A stretch of 64,000 nucleotides of DNA from positions 62,001 through 126,000 of the forward strand of contig WIXG01000078.1 in the NCBI GenBank assembly GCA_009869945.1, written 5' to 3'. The translations under genes and the position numbers were made by a program. The first letter of the stretch is position 1. Every line of letters starts with the position of its first letter. Under the pieces are notes generated by a model. The model was not told where the DNA came from. It made no database searches and saw only the letters and a list, made by a program, of their open reading frames with translations. This DNA comes from Mesaphorura yosii. Its lineage: Eukaryota > Arthropoda > Collembola > Poduromorpha > Tullbergiidae. Of the stretch, positions 1 through 14,200 are shown piece by piece.

Positions 1-3000
1 GCGCAGCGTAATGCTGGTTATTTTCTATTTGTAGTTGTCCTTGTCTTGTTAAAGATCTCGTTTTCGTATTTTGTTTTTGGTAAAGATGAGAAAAAGAGAT
101 GTAAAACACGTAAACTCTATTCGTATCTTGCAGTGCACTGCAGTGAAAATGATGATAATAATAATATTAAAGGCCCACCCATGGACACGAACACGGGCTC
201 TCAGGCTGGCTGGTTGGCTTTGGCTTGGTTTCCAGAAAAGAGTTATTGTGGATGTTGTAACCTCATCATGCCATGCATGATCTCGACGATCATCATCGTG
301 CGCAGCGGCAGCAGCGCAGTCAGTCGTGGTCTGGTTTGTTCGTGGACATCACTTGACATGTGGATGCGGACAGACAAACAATCATGCATTATCCCGTACG
401 CAGTCATCATCATCACGACACGACGGTACAGGCGACACGACAATGACGAGACAATTATTTCGATGGACACAGAATTAATCTACATGATGCTGGCTAATCT
501 TGTGCTACTCGCTGGATACGAAATAAATCCGTTATCATGTTTGACCAAATGGTCCGTTACTGTTTGCTCAACTTGAGCACATATTTACATTTGCTTTTTC
601 ATTGGGCCATCAACTTCTTCAATTGATTGGGAAACCTCGAAACAATTCCGCGTGAAGCACGATCCTGATTAAATCGTAGTGCGGTGATCAGGAATAGAAA
701 ATTAAATTCACAACCACAAATAACAAAGCAATAATGAAAGTACAAATGATCATGATCACAGTCGTTTCAATGAGATCGATATGCTTACAATGCAGAAAAC
801 AATGAAGTGAAAGGCGGAAAGAGATTTACGACTGACTGGCACGGCGAGTCGGAGATTTAATTTGCGTGCGCGGAAATCTGTCGCTTCTTGTGAAGCCGTG
901 CCCTCTGCAAAGTGTGGTCATTTTATAGGGCAATCATCCACTCACTGCGCTGCGGAGACTGTGGCCATCGTCAACGGGTAGCGCAGTGCAGGGAAATAGC
1001 AAAGCAAATAGCTGAAGTTCAGAGAACATAAATCACGGCGGCACTGAGCTGCGTAGTTGCGCTGTGGTTTGGTTTATGGCTAGTCTTTTCCGTAGAGCCT
1101 TCTCGTACTCTCGATAATTTATTTCGGCGAGTTGCGAGATTGCAGCCTCTCCTGTCACAATTTTTGGTCAAGCCAAAACCCAAAACCCAAACTCGTACCC
1201 GCAACAAGCAAAGCACGAGATGATCTCTGTTTATATTTATTGCACTGCATTGCGAAAGCCAAAGCAAGGCAGGCTGGCACAGAATAAATTTAACAATGAC
1301 AAGGAAATGGGTCCTGTGCTGCTCTGCACAATGTACACAGCTCCAAAGGGCTGTGCTCTGCTGTCCTGTGTAGGTGTAAAATTTAGTATGACATGAGCTA
1401 AACCTTTATATGACCAAAACTGCGACAGCGCGACCGCATCATGAAAACGGGATGCGAACGAACCTTGGCGCACTGCATTGCAGTGCATGGCAGAGATTAG
1501 CTGAGAGGGTCCACGTTCGTTCGTCCGTCCACGAGACGCGAGAAGACAAATGGAGCAGCGACTTTGATTAATTGAATTGTAACGTCAAACAGGCACGGCA
1601 GACGCAAACGCAAACGGCAATGAACACGACTCTGCCTGGCTTTAACTCCGAGTCTGGTCTAGTCTAGTGCCGGGATTTAATGAGACACTCTGAAAATAAT
1701 TTGGAATGAATTTAAAATGAAGCCTGAAGCCAGAAGGAGAATAATAAATGAATCTTTTGGTTGACACGTTCTCGAATCTCGTCTCATCTTCATCAGGCCG
1801 GCAGGCAGGCGCGGAAAAATGTCAACAAGCGACACGCTCACACGCTGTATCGTTCGTCGCGTCTCGTCCTCATTCCATCGTCAATCAGTCAGAGCGACTA
1901 ATTTCGGTCGTTTGCCGTTTATGTCTTTCGTATTAAATTTCGGCATGAAAATGGTCGGTCGGTCAAATCGTCGAATGCAGGGGCCGGGGAATGGTGTGAA
2001 AGCACAAACCTCTCGTCAATTGCGTCTTGCGTGTCCGAAAATGATCTTGTGCGGATGAGAAGTGCAAGATGGAAATTGAGATTGAGAGGGACACTTTTCC
2101 ATTCGTCCACTCCGTAACCTTTGTCCGTCTACGTCCATCGTGTTATCGCGATACGAAGTACAAATTTACATGATTTATGACTTGGAATTCTATGTAGACA
2201 TGACATTTTCTGCGACCAGCATCATCGCACTCTGCCCGTTGCTCGTCCACATGTAAGACATATGCAAGTACACGTCCTTTACATGGCTGGTCACTTGTTT
2301 ACCACGGAATCGGAAAAAATATGTCAAAACTTGAATCAAATCAATTCACATCAGAGATAAGTGCTGTGGAATGAAAAGGATTTCATTCATCTGCTGCTGC
2401 TTCTGCTCGTGGTACTCAACATCTCGACTCAACTCGACTCTGCTGCTGTGAATTAACGCAGGATGTGATTGGACACATAACTCGACTCGACAACTCGAGA
2501 TGCTCATCAATAATCAAATACAAATTAACCTTTTGCACTTGAGGTTCAAAAGTACACACAAACAAGACCATAAAACAGGCACGGTACATAACAACAACGC
2601 GCTGTTACATAAAATTGACACTAAGCAGACATCGAGCAATCGCCGAGAATGAGAATGAATACTGCACCTTGTGCAAACGAAATATGAAATCAATGAGGCC
2701 TGAATCTGATGACATGCGCGATAAAGTCAGTGATTTGATTTGACAGTTTCCTTTGATTATTGACTCAAGCTCTGCCCAGGAATTTGTACGGAGGATCATG
2801 TCATCACTCGGAATAGGAATTCGTAATGCGGGATGACATGCACGGCACGTCCAAAAAACGAATGTGAAATCCATCCGTGATCAATTAGACGTCTGTGCTG
2901 TGGTTTGCTTGTGGTCAATTCCTCATTGACGTATTGTGCAATTGATACGGCACAAAGATGAAAGGATGAGATTACCAGCAGAACAGAGCAGAGCAGCAAC

Positions 3001-6000
3001 ATAAAGAAAGGGTTCATGGCGTGGCATGGCGTGGCGTGGCGTGCACAACAATGCGAGATGCAATCCCATTCATTCAGAAATCACAATCACAACAACGGAT
3101 TCAACAGCAATTGTTGAATTGTTTCGTATTTAAATACGACTCAGCTCAGCCAATCAACATAAAGCACAGCGAAAGCTTAGCCTACCTGGCATGATTTATG
3201 CGTTTACTCAGCCGATTGTTCAACGCATTTATGAAGATTATGGTTTAACAGCCAATCAATCGCTCACGGACCACGACCACGACTAACGACTGCAGAAGAT
3301 GAAAACGCAGATATGATTCTATTTTTGTCTGTCGTCTGGCTGGCTCGGCCTTAATTTATGGTATAATTTGTGTATCTTGTAAAAAAACATCTCCAACACG
3401 ATTGCATATTTACAAACTTTGTGTACATTTGTCATACAACGACGGAGTACACGTATGTGAGTAATGTCCCCATTTGGACGGACAAGAAAGTGTCGTGTGG
3501 ATCGTTGCCTGGTTCCCTGCGGTGAGTTTGTCTCTGGCCAGGCCCAAGTCATTGTCATTCTTTTGTTTTAAGTACAAGTACAGTACGCGCCTAGACACTG
3601 CGATTACGATTACCGAGATTGTTTTAAATGTGTTTTGGCTACTTTAAACATTGTCTAACTCGTTGTCCATTTAATTTACATTGCAGAAGAAGATGTTCGT
3701 CGTCCACATTAGAGTTTATGACCGTTTACCGCAGCGGGAGCCATATGTACCAAATTGTATGTTTATTTACCTATTAAAAGGTGTGCATGAGTACCGTACC
3801 CGTGTCCGTTTCGTAATGGTTTGGTATTATTGGTGATTACATCATAAAGTCCATGATCCACGCCAAACCAAGCCAAGTACGAAACACCTTTCTAAACGCA
3901 GAGCAACGAGTTGAGCTACACAAACGGTACAGCGCCAGAACTCAAAGGTCGGCCGCACTTCTGCCTTCCCCTGCCAGTTGGTTCATCGGTGTCTATTAAT
4001 GACAAAGTCAACTGCGCCAAGTTAAGTATAGCCTAAGCACTCTCACACAGTAAGTAACTTTAAACCCAAGCCAAACAATGGGTCTATTATACAAACTAAT
4101 ATTATCAATATCTATTACCTGAAATAAATCCCCGGCCAGAGTCGCCGACACCGACCAAAGAGCTTTCGCCGCCTTGCCGCTTTCGATGCCGACTTGAAAT
4201 GTAAACCAATAATGCAAGATTAAGTTTAAGTCTTGATCAAATAAACGGCAACTGAGTCTTTGCTGGTTGTCGGAAACGTGAAACACTTCTGTCAATCTCC
4301 TACGTATCGTATCAGCGGCTCTGGCCATTATTACATAATCCTCTGGCACACAGGTGACAATTACTCCCACTAAATCAGTACGGCACAGGAGCATCTGCTG
4401 AGGTCATCCTTGAATCCACGAATCCTGCCTTTTTTATTTTTACAGCATATGAAAGTCGCAAATCATCAAGTTTCAGCTTTCAGGTAAAAATCGATCGATC
4501 AACAGAATCGTCAATCGCCGCTGCTATCACTTCGCTCGCCCTGATCTGTGACCTTCAGAAGATTATGTCATGCATACCTGCTGCGATGTGTCGTAGAGCA
4601 CGTAGCCAGCCAACTGGTCAGCAATGGCAGTTGTCTGCCTGCCGGTCTGTTCTCGTTCTCGATTCTCCTTCTCGGCAGTCGGACATTTCAATCGAAATAT
4701 TGTGTGTCAATCAAACTTGAAATTCGGAGCGATCAGCGTTTGCGTTGACTGTTGACAATATTTTGTAATCGATTTCAGCCTTTTTCTTTGTGGCTTCGCC
4801 GCCCGAATTTGTATGTAATTTGTCACTCACAAATCACAGCGGAGCGCAGAGATTAGCCAACGTGTAATTTAAATGTCACTTCGATGGCGATGGCAATTGT
4901 TGTTCACACGCGGCACGACATCAAAAGCGCATGTAATTTGCGAAACACGACTCAGAAATCTGGCAATCAGCACTCGCGGATTTCAACGAGAATTCGAGGG
5001 CCAGCGAAAAAGAGCCAGCGAACCAAGCTAAGCAAGCCAAGTATTTTGTTTGCATTACAAGTCGAGCAAGACAAGATAATAAATTCAATAAGAGAGCGTG
5101 TATGAAACTTTGAAAGTGACCAGCGAGTGACAAATGTTCGTATTTGTTCTAAATGCAGGCTTGAGTACATATGCCATCGCCATCGAGTCTCGAATGCCAT
5201 ACTTGAATAATTGCAAGCTCGTTTCTTATCTGCACATTTTTGGCTGTGTGACACAAATAATTTGTCATTTCGGCATTATCATTTGGCGTGCTCGTCGTGA
5301 CAACTTTTCAGCTTTGCGCGCAGCGCAATATTCGCAATGCTTTGAATATTTTCATTGTACATTCACTAGACTAGACCGGGCTTGGCTCGAAATCGTCCTG
5401 AAAATGGCTCGGCTTACCTTGAACGCACTTTTTAGTGATTTTTATAGCACGGATCCAGAATGCCTTCGGGAATAAAATGCATCTCGGGTGTGCGGGACAG
5501 CCAATGCAGGCAATGACGGTGTAATGTCAGGCGATGCGTTTTCAATTGCCATTATTTTATCGTGATCCACACTATTTGCTATTTGCTGCAGCGTGCATTC
5601 CTAAAAATGGTGAGATTCTTGAAAATAGATTTCGACTGCATTCGCCGCGCCGTCCCATCGCATGTGTCGGTAAAAAGTGCAGTCAATGCAGCGATTACAA
5701 TGAATTCTAAACGGAGCCCCACTTCAGGCCCGCCACGTCGGAAGAAGGGGAATAATGGCAATAAAGAGAAGTGTAAGTAAATGGAAAATCTTTTCTCATA
5801 ATAATAATGCGACTACGACTACGACTACGACTGCATTTTCTATTTCCACTTCTTCCTTCTTCCCGATGCAGACGCACTCGCACTACGCACAAAACAAAAC
5901 ACTTTTCTTTTTATCCCATTGTACTCGAGTGTCATAATACAATACTGCCATGCTATTGCACTTGCCAATGCACTGTGCTTTTGCTTTCGCTCCCTATTCG

Positions 6001-9000
6001 CATTCGCATTCTGCACTGAGCACCGCCACGTTCACGTTGTGCATTTTGAGAATTCTCCACCACGCAGCGCCGCGTCGAGTCGAGAGAAATCTCGGTGTTA
6101 GTCTTTTCACAATTCACTTAGCAAAAGTTCCTTCTCCCTTCCAAGAGAAATCGATCCAGTTAAGCATCTATCGTGGAGAAAGACCCCAGAACCCGACTCA
6201 ACAAGTCAACGCATTCGCAACTCGCGAGACGCGAGCGACATGTTGAATTTTGGCATGGCTGGCGTGGCATGACAGGCTTGTTTGAGCAACACAGCATTTC
6301 AATTCAGTTTCTAATATCGCAGCCGCCACTGCCTTGACGCTACTCCGACCAAAAATGTACATCATTATTTGAATTCTGGATGAATTTCAAATATTTTCTG
6401 GTGTGAATAGTGAATAAGTTGAATTCCATGAGAATGAGCTGCGTTGTACGCACATGGACGAATGAACTGAGATGAAAAATCTTTTATAGTTGACTGGAAA
6501 CAGATGCTGCATGGCAATAATAGCAATAGCGTTGTAATATTATACTTAGCTCGATCTTGGTCGTATGACTGTGACTTCTGCTTCTGTTTAGTCTGAGTCT
6601 GTTGTTCGAGGAAGGGCAGGGGCATGGTGAATGGTGACACTTGATACAGCAATTTAATCCAATGACTAGACGGACTTTGAATTGGGCTTTATAAGGTGCT
6701 TATTTTCTCCATCTCGTATTTATTTGTCGTAATGCGGAGCTTGACAATGAAATTACTAGTAGAATGTGAATTGCATTGTACGGGCACGATTTACGATTAA
6801 AATATTGATTGTCATTGTTCCAGTCTGCAATGCGTTGAGGAATCCACAAAGTCTCCAATTTGATGACTTCCTGTTGCGTGGCAGCACGGCGCACACTCCG
6901 TAATTCAATTTTGAGGCCCGGCCACAGCCTGCATAATTCAATTGTCTGACCCGATCTTTGTACCACGGCCACGCCATGATCATCGCAGGAATATGATGTA
7001 TTATGAAGACAGGCAGGAAGGAAAGAATCTGTGGAATTCCCCGCATGGGGTTAGCGCTGGCTGGAGTCGCAGTCGGTTGGAGTCGCGACGCCTCTCTGTC
7101 TCTCACCATATGAGACGTCAACGTCACCCAAGGAGATCCACCTCATGAATCCCGGTGATATGAAATTCTTATGCAAACACTGCTGCTGACTGCTGGGTAT
7201 CTTCCCGTTAAAGTAAACAGTGCTGCTCCGTTGCAGGCAGTCAAGTCCATTAAGAGTCGATAAATTGTTGTGTGCTGCTGCAGTGCGTGCGTTGGAGTTG
7301 AAATGAGAAGAAAGTCACCATCACGAAATAATTACAGTAAGCAACCAGAACATCATCAACGGATCATCGAGATCATAGTTCAGTTCGGCTTCAACATTTC
7401 GCCCAGACGTGATGCCTACAAAACTTCTACCTGTTCAACACTAAAGTTTGCCCAAATTGAAATTCTCAATCGACGGCAGGTGGTGATCCTGAGCGAAGCA
7501 TTTCCCAAAATAAAACTCTCGGTTCATTAATTCGGATGATTTGCATCAATAATATAATTTATTGAATAATTCTTGCCTTGCCGTAAATGCTTATGCAACA
7601 TTCAATGTTATTTACAAATAATTATGTGAAATACGAGAAATTAATTACGAATATTTGCGGATGCATTTGCAAAAGTGAGGAAATTGCTGCATTTTGTGGA
7701 TTGTGATAGAAGCTTGCGATGTTGTGACCAACTTAACGAACTATTTCTACGCTACGGTTAGTTTATTTAATTATAATACGTGAATTCGTGAATAAATTCC
7801 AAGGAATTGATTAAATAAGGGAGCTTCAGCATGTACAACATTATTCACATAAGAATTTACACAATTAGCCTAAGAATAAGATGCGGAGTAGGTCAAAAGG
7901 TTACGCATGCTTACTTACTTGGTCAGTAATTAATTAGTACGTTGTGGTGTGGTGTTTTTTGTATTTGTGTCTCGTGTTAGATTGTCAATTAATTTAAATC
8001 CTAGTCGTAGGCATAAGCTTAGGGACATATATAGGATTAGAGTAATTAATAGTAATAGGTTTAGTGTGTCGTATATCACAGGGCATGGTCAACAACAATT
8101 ATTTGTAATTATGGACAGGACACTCGTTGGGATTATTCTGGGTAAAAACATGCCTTTGCCTTTGCTTTTTGCCTTATCAAAGTACTTTAATTTGTAGGCC
8201 ATTTACTACTTCATTTGTTTACTTCGTGATGTGACAGTGAACAGCAAAGTGTTGGTGCTCAAGTGTGGGAACTCGACCGACTTCACGACCGTTGCTGTCT
8301 TGTCTGATTAAAGAAATCATGCAATGCAATTTATGCAATCACATTTGCTGTGCTGCTGTGCTAATTGCCGGGCTTGGAACATAATACTACTAATTATAAG
8401 AGCCTACGCTAAACGACGGTCATCCTTTATCTTCATCACTTGGTCCATCACCCAGTTTGTACGAGTCGGAGCTGCTACTGCTATCTGGTTTAGGTCGGTC
8501 GGTCATTGTGTGTGGTCAGGGTCCACGTACGTGCTCCACGGCATTGAAGGGTCGGTGATTAGCAATTATACACAAAATCCTCCGGATGAACTGTAAACAG
8601 ACATAGAAGAGATCCAGCATTATTTACAAGTCACATGTCACACGTCATCCACGACGAGATGAACGAACGAGCGTAAACGCATGCGTAATCAGTGGGCAGA
8701 AGAAGATTAAACACTGCGTTGCTTTTGCGCTGGCTTGCAAGAAATTCCAAAACTTGGTTTCGTAGTTCGTTTATCTTCTCACACTTTCCCACACATTCCG
8801 AGGCGCAGGCCAAGTCAGTTATCAGCGAGTACACAAAACCCAATCGCAATCAATGCCTTCACTGCACAGGACAGTGCTAACGGTTCAGAGTTTACTATTT
8901 TGCGTTTTGCCGTATCATTGTGTCTACAACAATGATAATCATAAAATTCAGAAAAACGGGCAGACCAGAGCCACAATGAGATGAGGCAATGTTTGTATTT

Positions 9001-11246
9001 GTATTTGTAAACGATGCAGTGCTGCGTGATTGACAAGAAATGGATATTAGTTAAACACAAGTCATAATCTTGTAGACAAGAATTGTCTCTAATCAAGCAA
9101 GTTTGTGATTATTCTTGTGTGGGAACAAATATTGTTGTGCCTTGGCATTTAAATGATTAACTGGGCATGGCATGGACATGAGCTGTAGGCTCTATTCAGT
9201 TGTAATTAGACAGATAATGCATAAAGGAATAGAAAGAAAGGAGAGAATGCCAGAGAATGACATGTCCAAATAAAGTGAATTGTTGCGTAATGCTGCCGTA
9301 GCCGTAGTCTGCCTTGATTATGATTATGCAAATCATGCTCTCACAAATCTACAATCGAAAAATGATACAACATGATTTGTCATTGTGAGCTCTACCCGCG
9401 TAGCGTACCACAAATATGTAATGTACATAAATACAGGATGAGAATTACGAGTCGATTACGATGTCGAGTCGAATAATGAAATAAGACCCTCTTCCTGCTG
9501 CTTCTGCCTTTCCAATGCATTAAATCAACACACTTCCGAATTAAACCTGGTTTACGAGGTGTCAGTCCTGAGAAAAGTTAATTAACCACACAGCCAGCCC
9601 AATTTTCACTCGTCTCGTCGAGATTCGCCTGGTTTCTCCTTATCAGATGGTTCCAGGTAACGCGCAGACTGTTGCTGCTGCATTGCACTGCAGATTTCGA
9701 CAAGCGTGAGAATCCCATTAAATACTCGCATTGCCAAGCATTAAGGTTAACCAAATTATAGTCTGCACTTTCTTGACAAATTTTGAATTGGTATTTGGTG
9801 CAGGGCCAAGACAAACTCATTAGCTTTAGCTAACACCAGGTCATCACGACCTAAGATTATCATTGATGCACTGCTTAGCGCATCAATGTATTGTTTACTT
9901 TCAGCTTCTCACTGTTTTCATTTTCGCGTTTCGCCCACAAAGCACAAATAAAGTAATTACTGCTACCGTCGATGATCACGATGAAGATGGTTTGGTTGAT
10001 GGCAATGGGCAGTCAGTGAGCACTGATTAAAATCTTAATTATCTTCTAGTTGAAGGAATTCTCACCGTCAACGCCTTGCAATGCATTGAGTACGTGTTTT
10101 TCTTAATTAATGGTTTTAGGAAACTGTGATGGTCTTTTTGAACCTGCGAACGAGCCGACTTAACCTTCGCGGAGCAGCGCAGGCAGGGTCAGGGTGCAAG
10201 ATAGGACCTTGCCGTTGCCGCCCGTACACAGGATTTGCATACCCGTGCATTTGTCATTGCACTGGGGAATTTGATAGCGAGTGAAATGTTTACTCTGGCA
10301 TGGCACGATAAAATTCATCTTTCCCATTCTGTCATGAGCCCTAATCTTTTGAGGACAGCAACGAGCTGGCGATGATTGAGAATAATAACGTGAATGGTGA
10401 ATCTGAATGCATGCATGCATCCGAGCTCTTTTCGTATTTCGTATTCTCATCACATACGCCCGGTTTAATCTCGCCCGATGATCACCAGACCATGGTTTAT
10501 GTCTAGGCTAGGCCTTAGCAGCCTAGCTTAAAAAATAATTTAGTGTGGATGTTCTACGCGTTGTTGACATGAAAAGTGAACAATCAGGCGGACAGAGAGC
10601 GAGAGCATGAGAGAATGTGATGGAAATGAAGTTGGACCAGTTTAACAACACGTACACGGGTTATAACACTGAAGTGAAGTGCACAAGCACAGTGAACATC
10701 AACGGAGAACAGGTGAATGGTGAATCTGAGATGAAGGAACTCTGCCCGTTATCTGTCGCCTGTTAAATAATTGCCATTTGCTCTTATTTGCCATTGCCAT
10801 TTGGGCGACGACGGAGTGATGCAATGACGAGTAACGCAAGAAACTTGATCCTCGTATCGTCTTACATTGCGAAATGAATTCATCGCAATGTAAACGCGTG
10901 TAGAACAAACGTGTAGCCGAGATTAGATAAAAATATCAATACGTGTTGTGCAGGCAGGAGTGGCGAGTAGCAAGTATTGGCACCACTTGAATGAACTCTC
11001 TAACGTCAATTATCAATTAAGCTTGCTTCTGCTGCTGCTGTGGATAGTACATCGTGTTTGTTTCATTTGTGCATTCATTCATTTGTTAGCACTTTCTGTT
11101 TCTGCGATATGCTGACTTGGCTGCCTTTTGTTTTGTTTTGTTCTTGCGCAGAGAACTCGAAAGAAACACATTAAGATAAGCAAAAAGCTTTGGCAAGACA
11201 TGTCAAAGGAAAAGAAAGGAAGCCTTATAAAATGCACGATTGTTGC
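1..11246. other. Non-coding flank downstream of the Iroquois gene
   Basis: I see no convincing gene here. The open frames are short, overlap one another on both strands, lack family motifs and are not bounded by matching splice sites. The DNA is AT-rich and full of short recurring words such as TGCAGTGCA, TGCATTGC and GATTACGATTACG. It also has small self-complementary blocks, for example 129-142 and 10407-10420, and a short (CGACTA)n run near 5810-5832. Long gene-free flanks are common around Iroquois genes, so cis-regulatory DNA is a reasonable inference, but nothing in the sequence proves it. A 3' terminal exon of the Iroquois gene could also be hidden in the right part, because the last recognised exon ends at a good donor. 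Confidence 0.6.
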
Positions 11247-14200
11247 TTACCTTTTAAGAACAGGCTTGAACGCAGTGATGGGTGCTGCTTGTCCAATCCC
11301 ACTGCTGCTTCCACCACCGCCGCCGCCGGCTCCGACACTGGCATGGTCACTGGATGTCGAGAAGGAATGCGAGCTGCCACCACCACTGGCACTCCCCATG
11401 CTGTGATGGTGGTACGGATGCGGATGAATTGCACTGCCGGCCCCACCGCCGCCGCTGTTCGACGCCTGATGGTGGTGTGCCGCGGCAAACTGGGACAGCG
11501 ACGCTGGCAAAAGGGGCACCTTCAGGCTCGGTGGTGTTTGAGGCGGTGTATCGGTTTGGAGGTTGTTGCTCGTGTGACTACTGCTGCTGCTGGACTCTGC
11601 CCCGTTCCCATTCGCACTGTTACTACTGCTATGATTACTGCTACCGCTACTCCCTAAAAAACTGCCATAAGGACGCCCGTAGGTTGGTAGGGCGAAGCTC
11701 CAGGAGGAGGTCACTGGTGGAGGGCCATGTTGAGGATGATGGCCGTGGGCTGCGGCAGCGGCGGCGGCGGCTGCTGCAGCCGCCGCCTGTTGGTGAGCCA
11801 CAAGTTGCTGATGGTGATGTGCATTCAGTGCTGCATTGAGATGGTTTAGATTTGAGGCGCTTGTGTTGGTCGCACTGACCCCTGCGCTCATTGCTCCTGG
11901 CCCCGCCGAAGAATGAAATTGTGATGGTCCCATGCCCAGCCCCATGCCTGCCCCACTCGCCGCACCACCAAGGCCCGACGCTCCGTAGCCGCCACTCAAC
12001 TGGCTCCCTGGTCCACCTCCAGGCCCCATGCTGTTGAGCGAGGTGAGGTGGTGGTGATTGTAGAACGGATGATTGTACGGTTGCTGAGAGGGCGGTGGCG
12101 TTTTGCATGCTGCAGTGTCTGCTAGAGACCAAATCTTCGGTTTTGCACTGCTCCCGTTCGCCCCGGACTCTGACTTGATGAGGTCACTTGAGGAAAGTTC
12201 ACTTTTAATCATTCCGTGATGTGAAGGGTGATGAAGATGTGACGACGAGTGGTGGTGGTTACTCGACGAGTGAATACTATTGTTATTGAGATTGGTACTG
12301 GGAAGGCCGGGCGAGTTGGAACCACCGCCGTGACCGGACGAGTCACAATCATCTGTAATTATCCAAACAAGCGAATAAACTTCAAATTCGAATGCGAATT
12401 GAGTCGATTCAGCAAATTTTGTGCCACATCCGCACTACGCTTCCTCCCTTTTTAATTTTCTACTCAATTGATTCGTTGATAATGATAAATTGAAGCCCGA
12501 GTCAATAAATATGAGATTCGGTTTATTTTATTGAGTCGTAAACGAAAAGCAATGCATTGCACTGTTAAAATCAGCGGCCGCGGCGCTTTCATCTTCCAAA
12601 ACGTGTTTTTATTTCCAGCTTCAATTCATTGAAGCTACAGTTTTTTTCAGCTTACATCTTTCTCCTCTTCCAATTTATTTACAAGCTCTTTCGGATCCCC
12701 ACCTAAATAAATTGGTTCTCTTTCGTCATGGTTATTACTGCAAAATCTTAATCCATCCTGTCCCAAGCGATCCGGAGCCCAGATTCAGAGCGGGACAATT
12801 CTTTACACGGCTCAAACTCAGAGTGAAGATATTCTCTCGGGTAAATTAAATGGGCCATCTCTTGGATGGCCCATCATGTCTGCAGTGAGCGAATGAGTGT
12901 GAGTTTGTAATTTACATTTTAATTTTTACAGAGAAACAAGTTAATTACAGCAAAGGGTTAGACAGACTGACGGCTGGTCGGTCGGTGTCGGTTCGGTATT
13001 CTAGTCTCAAGCGTCCGTCGTGCCTTGACTTGCCTTGCCTTTTAGGGAATAGCGGCCTGACGAAGCCGAGTTTACAGAAAAAGAGGCGAAGGAGGCATGG
13101 CAAGTCAGTCAGTCAGTAGTGTCAATCCGTCCAAAGTTCCGCACACAGGGCATTGCGGGATTGCGCCTTACACTAGACACAAGATTCACAATTTATGGTG
13201 CAGCAGTAATAATAATGTGCACGAAGTTAATCCTTTGACTTGGCTCAAGTCTCTATTTTGATACCAACACCCGCCCGCACCGCGCACCCTTTTATTACTC
13301 ACAGCTCACTCACTCACGCACCCACCCTGCCATGCTCTTGCCTGCACTGCGCCTATGAATGATTTGATGATGACTTGTGCTCGTCTTGAATAAGGCGAGG
13401 GCGAGAATAAATGCGCGCGAGGGTTGAAAGGGTGGAAAGGATTATGGAGAGATTTACTGACTGAAATTGTCCTGCATTTCAATAATAAATGCATCAATGA
13501 CTTCGATGTGTGTACACAGCGGCAGGCGGTGCGCGGCAGGCAGGCAGGCAGGCAGTGGACGGATTAGATTAAGTAAACATTAATAGAACTCGTCATGACT
13601 CAAGAGCTTATTGCCATTGCCTTAGCTTTTGCTTTCGCGAAATGTAATCAATATCAGCAGCGCGGTGCTGCAGTGCACTTACCGTCATCATCCTTCATAT
13701 CATCATCGTCGTCGTCATCGGTCTTGTTCTTTGGTTCCCAAGTCATCTTGTTCTCTTTCTTGAGCCTCCGTCTCGCATTCGCAAACCACGTGGACACTTG
13801 GGTCAGTGTCATCTTCGTGATGATGGCCAGCATGATCTTCTCGCCTTTTGTCGGGTACGGATTCTTTTTGTGCTCGTTGAGCCAGGCCTTGAGCGTCGCG
13901 GTAGATTCGCGTGTTGCATTCTTGCGACGAGCTGCCAGGTCGTAGCCACCGCCATATCTGTACGTGCGTGCCAACACAAGAAAGACATTAGAACGCATGA
14001 ATTATGGATCTTAATTGCCCCGTCTGCTGCGCCCGTGCTCCAACGCGTTAATGTGGGAGTTTACATGCAGTGTCGTACTCGTAGTCGCAGTCGAATTGTC
14101 ACAAGCAGATGAAAAGCGGGACGGACGAACTCGCTTGCAGTAATAAAAAATGTACACCCACAGGAGACGACGGCCCAAGTACAGGGTGAAAACAGGCACG

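Noticed and set aside
46-576. 176-codon open frame on the plus strand
   Set aside because: No domain, unusual Cys/Met/Ile runs from repeat-like DNA, no splice or promoter context; probably chance.
4008-4394. 128-codon minus-strand frame with acceptor- and donor-like borders inside it
   Set aside because: Composition is partly protein-like, but no family motif and no partner exons; left as chance.
5134-5475. 113-codon plus-strand frame starting with a hydrophobic stretch
   Set aside because: No clean signal peptide, no homologous motif, isolated.
11190-11839. Long open frames on the plus strand across the Iroquois last exon
   Set aside because: They are mirror frames of the repeat-rich Iroquois coding sequence on the other strand.
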